Positions 4,824-8,578 of a DNA stretch of 8,578 nucleotides are shown here, one piece after another. A model generated the notes under the pieces. The model saw nothing but the letters and a program-made list of their open reading frames with translations. It was not told where the DNA came from and did not search any database. Each line of letters opens with the position of its first letter. The stretch's first letter is position 1. The position numbers and the translations under genes were made by a program. Source of the DNA: Bacillus sp. DX3.1 (GTDB taxonomy: Bacteria > Bacillota > Bacilli > Bacillales > Bacillaceae_G); the NCBI RefSeq assembly GCF_030292155.1, contig NZ_CP128156.1:1-8578 (forward strand). Reading direction: 5' to 3'.

Positions 4824-6311
4824 CTATCTCTCCCTATCAAAATCTTGATGTCTGCTCATTTCTCTCTTATGTTCACGTTCAAATTGATTATCTATTCCCT
4901 TGCTACCCAATTCATTTTTAATAAGCCCTCTAAACGCTTTGAATTGCTCTCCAAGGACCTTTTTTGTTTTGTGATACAAAACCTTTATGTTTGTCTTTAA
5001 ATCCTTTATATGAGCTTTTAAACCACTTATTTCAGCATGTAATTCTTCATTTTCTTCTCTCAATTCACGATTTTGTTTATACGAATGATTTAAAGCAAGC
5101 TTATTACCCTCTATTGTTTCTTTTAAATCTTTATTATCTGCTCGTAAACTCTCATTCTCTTTCACAAAATCTGTTTTTTTCAAACGCTCATAATCTTTTT
5201 TAATAGTAATCGCTGCATTCACTTGTTTTATAAATTCTTGATATTGTTCTGGTGATAACACATAATTTCTTGTCTGTTTCTTCGTGATTTCAGCTTTTCC
5301 AAACATTTTATCCTGTACTTCTGTTATTACTTCTTTACGCAAAAATGGAATTTTAACAGGTTCATTTGGTACTTGATCCGTAGCACTATCTAATTCTTTT
5401 TGCATTTGTTTTACTCTTTTTTCTAAATCTACATGACGCTGGCCAATTAGCTGTAACTTCTCATTTCCACTCTCTATTTTTTGATTTACTGCCTTTAATT
5501 CTACGTACTTATCATTAACATCACTTTCTAAACGTTTTTTTACTACTTGTAATTCATTTGCCTTTTCCTCATCATTTTTCAAATGACGGTCAATAACTTG
5601 TAACTGCGTTTCTTTTTCTTGCACTTGATTCTCAACAATTGATTTTGTTTCTGCATATTCCTTGTATTGACGGACTTTCATGTACTTATGTGAACCTACA
5701 TTAGCACGTTCAAAATTCGGAATGTGCTCTTTAGCCAATTGCTCAATATAGGCCGTTTCTAATTCTCTCCAATGTGCAATTAACTTTCTTCCCGTTCCTT
5801 CTACACCTTGTTGTTGCAAGGCTCTATCCATTCCGACACGCCTCGTTAATCCTCGACTACTTTCGAAATTCGGTACATAGTTAATATGTAAATGCGGATT
5901 AGCTTCATCATCATGTAAAACCATGTTATAAACTACTAGATTTGGATTTCGCTCTTGAAACGCTTCAGCATAGCGCTTCAGTGCTTCTTTTTTCGCCCCT
6001 CTATACATTGGGTCATCTTTACCTTCCCCAATCGCTACAACCAATTCTCGTTGCTCATGTGTCTTATCATCTTTATGTATTTTGTCATAGTAATCATCAA
6101 TCTTACGGTCATTCCGTTTTTGTTTCTCGTTATACTTGTCCACCGCTTCCTGAAAAACATCCTTGTATACACTTCGGATGTCCTTTTGAACAAAATAAAT
6201 ATTCTCCTCTAACCTGGATGGATCTATGCCAGGATTTCCATGAATATTTTCTCTGTTATTGTGGCTCAATGAACTTTGGTGAGATTGATTAAATGAGATA
6301 GAACCCAACAT
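4824..6311 (-). CDS. mob: MobV-family relaxase (Pre/Mob plasmid mobilisation protein)
   Basis: 495 residues, ATG at 6311, with GGTGG (6318-6322) 6 bases upstream. It nicks and carries the plasmid strand at oriT during mobilisation by a helper conjugation system. Motif I is HNNRENIHGNPGID (17-30); H17 corresponds to the histidine nucleophile reported for MobM of pMV158. Motif III is HDDEANPHLHINYVP (133-147), with H133, H140 and H142 as the metal ligands and E136 nearby. Residues 212-330 and 380-455 are long coiled coils, typical of the C-terminal half. The length is normal for the family. The end may be altered: a neighbouring frame continues with acidic protein-like sequence to 4766. It is separated from rep by a terminator and preceded by an oriT-like non-coding block. 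Confidence 0.92.
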   Translation of the reverse strand: MLGSISFNQSHQSSLSHNNRENIHGNPGIDPSRLEENIYFVQKDIRSVYKDVFQEAVDKYNEKQKRNDRKIDDYYDKIHKDDKTHEQRELVVAIGEGKDDPMYRGAKKEALKRYAEAFQERNPNLVVYNMVLHDDEANPHLHINYVPNFESSRGLTRRVGMDRALQQQGVEGTGRKLIAHWRELETAYIEQLAKEHIPNFERANVGSHKYMKVRQYKEYAETKSIVENQVQEKETQLQVIDRHLKNDEEKANELQVVKKRLESDVNDKYVELKAVNQKIESGNEKLQLIGQRHVDLEKRVKQMQKELDSATDQVPNEPVKIPFLRKEVITEVQDKMFGKAEITKKQTRNYVLSPEQYQEFIKQVNAAITIKKDYERLKKTDFVKENESLRADNKDLKETIEGNKLALNHSYKQNRELREENEELHAEISGLKAHIKDLKTNIKVLYHKTKKVLGEQFKAFRGLIKNELGSKGIDNQFEREHKREMSRHQDFDRER

Positions 6312-6442
6312 AAAATGCCACCACTTTCTCTAGATTAATTGATACCATAAGTCTAGCAAAGCGACGAAATGGAGTCAATTAAAGTAACCCTATACGTATT
6401 TTGACACTTTGTATCAAAATCGATAGGGGTCTGCGACGCTTT
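6312..6442. other. Candidate oriT region upstream of the relaxase
   Basis: MobV origins of transfer normally lie just upstream of the mob gene. Here an interrupted inverted repeat, CCCTAT (6388-6393) + ATTTTGA (6398-6404) against TCAAAAT (6414-6420) + ATAGGG (6423-6428), is the best candidate for the relaxase binding hairpin. A smaller pair, CTAGA/TCTAG, lies at 6330-6356. I cannot identify a nick site that matches the pMV158 consensus, so the exact position is open. Confidence 0.45.
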
Positions 6443-6608
6443 TCGGCTTTGCCGAGCCATGCCCAGCATGGCAAAAATAAACCTTGGGCTTTGCCCAAAC
6501 CCACTGGGGAACTCTTCCCCAGACCCCATCTAACAAACTCCCCCAACCCCCTCATTTTTTGAGGGGGCTCCCTCGCCGGTAGGCAGGGTCAAACGGGTAC
6601 CGTTTGAC
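6443..6608. repeat. Ladder of six short GC-rich hairpins
   Basis: Six perfect short stems follow one another: TCGGC/GCCGA (6443-6455), GCCATGC/GCATGGC (6456-6472), TTGGGC/GCCCAA (6484-6498), CTGGGGAA/TTCCCCAG (6504-6522), CCCCCTCA/TGAGGGGG (6547-6567) and GTCAAACGG/CCGTTTGAC (6588-6608). Loops are 3 bases except in the fifth (5 bases). The block is much richer in GC than its surroundings and has no credible gene. Single-strand folding of this kind suits oriT flanks or a single-strand origin. Confidence 0.7.
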
Positions 6609-6634
6609 AACCACAAGAGGGTCTGGGACAGTAA

Positions 6635-6702
6635 GTCTGTCAACTCCTTAATGCTCCTTCACTTCACTATCGTTTCGTTTTGTCCGCTTACCGTTGACAG
6701 AC
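6635..6702. repeat. 10-bp inverted repeat, possible promoter for the 6784 gene
   Basis: GTCTGTCAAC (6635-6644) and GTTGACAGAC (6693-6702) are perfect reverse complements 48 bases apart. The second arm contains TTGACA (6694-6699), a perfect -35 hexamer on the plus strand, but the -10 at 17-18 bp is poor (TTTTAT/TTTATT). If used, it would drive the exported-protein gene at 6784 and place its -35 in the repeat. Confidence 0.4.
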
Positions 6703-6783
6703 ACGAGAAGATATTTTTTTATTAATATAAAGAAATATCCATGCTACTATATTCTTAATAATTACATAAGGAGTTTCAATTAA

Positions 6784-7245
6784 ATGAACAAGAAAAAAAT
6801 AGGTTTATTTATTTTAGTAATCATTATTCTTTGGTTTGTATTTCCTCTTTCCCCTTATTTAGCAGATTTAAATCATACAGAACAAAAGTTATATGATACA
6901 TTACAAAAATCCCAAAATATTTATACACTAAAAGAGCAAAAACCTAAAACAGTAGTAAGATTATATTTACATTCAATACAAGAAAAAAATTATGAAACAA
7001 CTTATCTTTTCTATAAAAATGATGAAAAAATGACCGAAGAAAAGAAACAATTTTTAAAAGAGGCACCTGAATTTCATAAAACAATTCTATCATCTTTCAG
7101 ATTTGCAAGATCATCTGTAGTAATAAACGAAGATTACAAGGATTCCGCAGTTATTAATATGCCCCCATGGATAGGTACAGACATTCAATTCCATATGTAT
7201 CAAAAAAATGAAACATGGTTTATATACGACGTTCCTTTTCAATAA
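6784..7245 (+). CDS. Small exported or membrane-anchored protein, possibly NTF2-like
   Basis: 153 residues, ATG at 6784 with AAGGAG (6768-6773) 10 bases upstream. Residues 1-5 are MNKKK, followed by a hydrophobic stretch at 6-21 (IGLFILVIIILWFVF) that is either a signal peptide or an N-terminal anchor. There is no lipobox cysteine. The outside part contains VVRLYLHSIQEKNYETTYLFY (57-77) and ends WFIYDVPF (145-152). A helix with an 'xxYLxAlxxxDYxxAY'-like pattern plus a terminal W-x-I-x-D-V strand recalls NTF2-like/DUF4878 secreted proteins of Firmicutes; this is a fold-level guess. It stands alone. Its nearest terminator is at 7360-7405, beyond a dyad site. Confidence 0.75.
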   Translation: MNKKKIGLFILVIIILWFVFPLSPYLADLNHTEQKLYDTLQKSQNIYTLKEQKPKTVVRLYLHSIQEKNYETTYLFYKNDEKMTEEKKQFLKEAPEFHKTILSSFRFARSSVVINEDYKDSAVINMPPWIGTDIQFHMYQKNETWFIYDVPFQ

Positions 7246-7321
7246 TTGAATAATTTCAAATCTAGCAATATAAAACTAAAAGGGACTCTTTCCCCAGTTT
7301 TTGGTAAGTCCAGATTGATTT

Positions 7322-7353
7322 GAAAGTAAACTTTTACATAGAAGTTTACTTTC
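7322..7353. repeat. 32-bp dyad site, copy 3
   Basis: GAAAGTAAACTT (7322-7333) and AAGTTTACTTTC (7342-7353) are perfect 12-base inverted arms around 8 bases. Compared with the junction and 273 copies, one base is changed in each arm, symmetrically (T to A and its complement). Compensated change preserving the dyad suggests selection for a protein site or a hairpin. Confidence 0.8.
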
Positions 7354-7359
7354 AGTTTC

Positions 7360-7405
7360 GTCAATAAGAAAAACCACAGTGATTGCTGTGGTTTTTCTTA
7401 TTGAC
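7360..7405. terminator. Strong 20-bp stem terminator
   Basis: Bases 7360-7379 pair perfectly with 7386-7405 around the loop TGATTG. The core is CCACAG/CTGTGG with A5/T5 runs, so it should terminate in both directions. It is the first good terminator after the gene ending at 7245. Confidence 0.85.
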
Positions 7406-7465
7406 CGACTAAAACTAAGATGTAAATGCTCATAGCATTGTATGTTGGATTTCAATTATAAGTTC

Positions 7466-7497
7466 CAATATAAACTTTTGAATATTAGTTTACTTTC
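7466..7497. repeat. 32-bp dyad site, copy 4 (degenerate)
   Basis: The right arm TAGTTTACTTTC (7486-7497) matches copy 3 at 11 of 12 bases. The left arm CAATATAAACTT (7466-7477) matches the consensus GAATGTAAACTT at 10 of 12. The 8-base centre and 32-bp span are the same as in the other three sites. Confidence 0.6.
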
Positions 7498-7572
7498 AGT
7501 GATAGAAGTAGAACCACATGCCCATCAACCCAATATTTTGGAGTACCTCCAAAAAAAATTCACCTCAGATAC

Positions 7573-7604
7573 AACAAAAGAGCCTTACCTCTGTAGGTAA
7601 GTCT
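7573..7604 (-). terminator. Terminator of the 43-codon gene
   Basis: CTTACCT (7584-7590) pairs with AGGTAAG (7595-7601) around a 4-base loop. On the minus strand the sequence CTCTTTTGTTG follows. It starts about 25 bases after the stop at 7627. Confidence 0.7.
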
Positions 7605-7626
7605 TCACTAGTATAGTTGTATATAT

Positions 7627-7758
7627 TTACATAACAATTAAGAAACTGTAAAAATATAACACAAAGAAGCAGAACCCTAACATTCCGCCTACAGCTAATA
7701 CCTGTTTAGCCCAGCTCTTGAATTTTAGATTACTGTCAATCGCTTGCACTCTTTCCAT
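7627..7758 (-). CDS. 43-residue single-helix membrane protein divergent from the peptide array
   Basis: ATG at 7758 follows AGGAGG (7767-7772) by 8 bases, and the stop is TAA at 7627. The N-terminal half, MERVQAIDSNLKFKSWAKQV, is polar and basic. From residue 20 to 43 it is one hydrophobic, aromatic-rich helix (CFFVLYFYSF), ending in M. The predicted topology is cytoplasmic N-terminus with a C-terminal membrane tail. It is transcribed away from the three peptide genes, with start codons 220 bases apart, and has its own terminator. Small basic membrane proteins next to leaderless bacteriocins often confer self-immunity, and tiny one-helix proteins with hidden ribosome binding sites are also typical of type I toxins. 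I cannot choose between these. I recognise no named family. Confidence 0.8.
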   Translation of the reverse strand: MERVQAIDSNLKFKSWAKQVLAVGGMLGFCFFVLYFYSFLIVM

Positions 7759-7765
7759 ATTCGTT

Positions 7766-7783
7766 TCCTCCTATTAAGGAGAA
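7766..7783 (-). promoter_or_regulatory. Hairpin hiding the Shine-Dalgarno of the 43-codon gene
   Basis: In the minus-strand transcript TTCTCCT (7783-7777) can pair with AGGAGGA (7772-7766) around the loop TAAT: seven pairs, one a G-U. The ribosome binding site itself is the 3' arm. Translation would need the hairpin to open, as in several Bacillus type I toxin mRNAs. Confidence 0.55.
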
Positions 7784-7867
7784 CCCTTAAAGACTCTCAC
7801 CTCGCTATGGTACCATTAAAGAATGACTAATAGAGGTCTAATTTTTGTCTAAATGTATAATATTGCC

Positions 7868-7889
7868 CTATATGCAATATTGCATATAG
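7868..7889. promoter_or_regulatory. Perfect 22-bp palindrome upstream of the peptide promoter
   Basis: Each half is CTATATGCAAT; the centre lies between 7878 and 7879. A further copy of its core AATATTGC occurs at 7859-7866. The palindrome ends 7 bases before the -35 hexamer at 7897, the usual place for an activator or an upstream repressor. It also lies upstream of the divergent 43-codon gene. Confidence 0.7.
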
Positions 7890-7896
7890 AAATGTA

Positions 7897-7925
7897 TTGT
7901 TATAAATGTAAGCGCTTACTATAAT
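7897..7925 (+). promoter_or_regulatory. Promoter of the peptide array
   Basis: TTGTTA (7897-7902), a 17-bp spacer and a perfect TATAAT (7920-7925) form a good housekeeping promoter on the plus strand. The start site would be near 7932, leaving a leader of about 45 bases before the first peptide gene. No other promoter is obvious between the three genes. Confidence 0.8.
7907..7920. promoter_or_regulatory. CcpA operator (cre) between -35 and -10
   Basis: TGTAAGCGCTTACT fits the Bacillus cre consensus TGWAARCGYTWNCW at every position and contains the 12-bp palindrome GTAAGCGCTTAC. It fills the spacer and touches the -10, so CcpA binding should block RNA polymerase: repression by preferred sugars is predicted. 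Confidence 0.8.
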
Positions 7926-7977
7926 GAGGATATAAAGATCCACCACATCTTAATATGAAAAAAGAGGAGGAAATAAT

Positions 7978-8058
7978 ATGGCAATCGCAATGGCAGTTTT
8001 AAAATTTTTAGGTGGAATCATTCCATTAGTAGGAGAGCTTTTAAAAGCAGTAATGTAA
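7978..8058 (+). CDS. Leaderless amphipathic peptide 1 (26 residues), PSM/bacteriocin-like
   Basis: ATG at 7978, with AGGAGG (7965-7970) 7 bases upstream, and TAA at 8056. The peptide starts MAIAMAVLKFLGG and continues IIPLVGELLKAVM. It has no signal sequence and no double-glycine leader with a separate core, so it is probably released as made. It is almost wholly hydrophobic, with K9, E20 and K23 as the only charges (net about +1) and a G-G and P16 kink. Size and style recall PSM-alpha peptides of staphylococci (such as one beginning MAIVGTIIKI) and leaderless bacteriocins; a type I toxin is the other option. It is first in an operon of three near-identical genes behind the cre-controlled promoter. 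No dedicated exporter gene is visible in the window. Confidence 0.8.
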   Translation: MAIAMAVLKFLGGIIPLVGELLKAVM

Positions 8059-8125
8059 GTTCATTATTCAGCAATTATTTATAAAAATTATCATACCTTA
8101 ATACGAAAAAAGAGGAGGAAATAAT

Positions 8126-8206
8126 ATGGCAATCGCAATGGCAGTTTTATCATTCTTAGGTGGAATCATCCCATTAGTAGGAGAGCTTTTAAAAGCAGTA
8201 ATGTAA
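8126..8206 (+). CDS. Leaderless amphipathic peptide 2 (26 residues)
   Basis: It is identical to peptide 1 except serine for lysine at position 9, so its net charge is near zero instead of +1. Nucleotide changes from copy 1 are confined to codons 9-10 and one synonymous ATT/ATC, which suggests a recent duplication. The ribosome binding site is AGGAGG (8113-8118), 7 bases before the ATG, as in copy 1. Mixtures of charged and neutral forms of one peptide are a feature of multi-peptide bacteriocins and PSM sets. It is co-transcribed with its neighbours, judging by the lack of promoter or terminator in the spacers. Confidence 0.8.
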   Translation: MAIAMAVLSFLGGIIPLVGELLKAVM

Positions 8207-8273
8207 GTTCATTATTCAGCAATTATTTATAAAAATTATCATATCTTAATACGAAAAAAGAGGAGGAAATAAT

Positions 8274-8354
8274 ATGGCAATCGCAACGACAGTTTTAGCA
8301 TTCTTAGGTGGAGTACTTCCATTAGTAACAACACTTATAAAAGCATTCATGTAA
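8274..8354 (+). CDS. Leaderless amphipathic peptide 3 (26 residues, diverged)
   Basis: The peptide starts MAIATTVLAFLGG and continues VLPLVTTLIKAFM. It keeps the M-A-I-A start, F-L-G-G, P-L-V, K23 and final M of peptides 1 and 2, but differs at about 10 positions. V-G-E-L becomes V-T-T-L, which removes the only acidic residue. Its upstream spacer is nearly identical to that before peptide 2, so the coding part has changed while the control part has not. AGGAGG (8261-8266) precedes the ATG. It is last in the operon, followed by a 20-bp hairpin and terminators. Confidence 0.8.
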   Translation: MAIATTVLAFLGGVLPLVTTLIKAFM

Positions 8355-8389
8355 TATAATTCTCTGCACTTATTTTTTAAAATTATCAT

Positions 8390-8436
8390 ACAAATGATCT
8401 GTATATCAAAGATGAATTGATGTACAGATCATTTGT
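8390..8436 (+). ncRNA. Long 20-bp hairpin downstream of the peptide array
   Basis: ACAAATGATCTGTA (8390-8403) pairs perfectly with TACAGATCATTTGT (8423-8436). Six more pairs inside (8404-8409 with 8417-8422, one G-U) leave a 7-base loop. No T-run follows, so it is not itself a terminator. It would protect the 3' end of the peptide mRNA or be processed out; an independent RNA gene is not demonstrated. Confidence 0.55.
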
Positions 8437-8442
8437 GTGAGC

Positions 8443-8475
8443 AAAGTCCCTTTAGCATTATGAAGGGACTTTTTT
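8443..8475 (+). terminator. Terminator of the peptide operon
   Basis: AAAGTCCCTT (8443-8452) pairs with AAGGGACTTT (8463-8472), and the T-run continues to 8475. It lies six bases after the long hairpin and about 90 bases after the last peptide stop. Confidence 0.9.
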
Positions 8476-8518
8476 AAATTTCTACATACTTGAGGTTCCG
8501 TCACATCAACATCAAGTT

Positions 8519-8556
8519 AAAGCACTTTTAAAACATTAAAAAGTGCTTTTTATTTT
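8519..8556. terminator. Second terminator before the junction
   Basis: AAAGCACTTTT (8519-8529) pairs perfectly with AAAAGTGCTTT (8539-8549), followed by a T-rich tail. It isolates the junction dyad and the AT-rich region from transcription of the peptide operon. Confidence 0.85.
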
Positions 8557-8566
8557 TTATAAATGC

Positions 8567-8578
8567 GAATGTAAACTT
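8567..8578. repeat. Left half of the junction-spanning dyad
   Basis: GAATGTAAACTT forms the last 12 bases of the window and is the exact reverse complement of bases 9-20. See the entry at 1-20. Confidence 0.75.

Larger units (their letters stand above)
7246..7626. other. Intergenic region with two dyads and terminators
   Basis: No credible gene is present. The region holds the dyads at 7322-7353 and 7466-7497, a 20-bp terminator stem between them, a small 8-bp hairpin TTTTGGAG/CTCCAAAA (7536-7554) and the terminator of the minus-strand gene that ends at 7627. Confidence 0.6.
7978..8354 (+). repeat. Three-copy tandem gene array, 148-bp period
   Basis: Starts lie at 7978, 8126 and 8274, exactly 148 bases apart. 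The 67-base spacers after genes 1 and 2 differ at a single base, and each ends AAAGAGGAGGAAATAAT before the ATG. The sequence after gene 3 (8355-8390) is a diverged copy of the spacer beginning, with AAATTATCATAC kept. The array grew by tandem duplication. Confidence 0.9.

Noticed and set aside
4476..5203. Two plus-strand open frames antisense to rep and relaxase
   Set aside because: They are antisense shadows crossing the terminator at 4652-4690; no ribosome binding sites.
5942..6292. Plus-strand open frames antisense to the relaxase N-terminus
   Set aside because: The relaxase motifs on the other strand fully account for the sequence.
7525..7560. GGAGGT with a possible nine-codon ORF on the minus strand
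   Set aside because: Too short, and the GGAG is explained by the hairpin at 7536-7554.
1..8578. tRNA, rRNA or insertion sequence
   Set aside because: No tRNA cloverleaf, rRNA-like sequence or transposase gene with terminal inverted repeats could be found by eye on either strand.

Overview
The window looks like a small Bacillus cereus-group plasmid, and probably a complete circular one opened arbitrarily. The base composition is strongly AT-rich, Shine-Dalgarno sequences are AGGAGG-like, and the gene set is typical of small plasmids in that group: a MobV-type relaxase, a winged-helix replication-type protein, and a MerR-type helix-turn-helix/coiled-coil protein ending in WWKFWK. The last 12 bases and bases 9-20 form a perfect inverted repeat when the ends are joined. 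Its geometry is identical to three other dyads inside the window, which argues for circularity.

Layout. (1) 1-412 is AT-rich non-coding DNA with dyad repeats. (2) 479-568 (minus) is a 29-codon membrane peptide gene with its own promoter and terminator. (3) 862-1512 (plus) is the HTH/coiled-coil protein, a candidate single-protein partition factor. (4) 1570-1986 (minus) is a four-helix membrane protein of unknown role. (5) 2243-3135 is a SpoIIM/DUF95-family membrane gene with its terminator, flanked by two directly repeated dif-like (XerC/XerD-type) sites, as in an excisable module. (6) 3171-3320 (minus) is a 49-codon basic protein. (7) 3321-3923 is a non-coding block with nested inverted repeats and two tandem 22-bp repeats, a candidate replication origin. 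(8) 3924-4562 (minus) is the probable replication protein and 4824-6311 (minus) the relaxase. (9) 6312-6783 is a relaxase-upstream non-coding block with a ladder of short hairpins, a candidate oriT/single-strand origin. (10) 6784-7245 (plus) is a small exported or membrane-anchored protein. (11) 7246-7626 carries two more dyads and terminators. (12) 7627-8354 holds the most distinctive locus.

That locus has three tandem 26-codon genes for leaderless, hydrophobic, amphipathic peptides at an exact 148-bp period. Each has its own strong ribosome binding site, and all follow one promoter that has a near-perfect CcpA (cre) operator between -35 and -10 and a perfect 22-bp palindrome just upstream. 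A divergent 43-codon single-helix membrane protein, whose ribosome binding site can be hidden in a hairpin, shares the control region. The arrangement resembles staphylococcal PSM-alpha operons or multi-peptide leaderless bacteriocins, with the divergent protein a possible immunity protein or toxin.

Overall, replication, mobilisation and maintenance genes surround a carbon-catabolite-controlled secreted-peptide locus and an Xer-type gene cassette. All functions are inferred from sequence patterns alone; no database search was possible.
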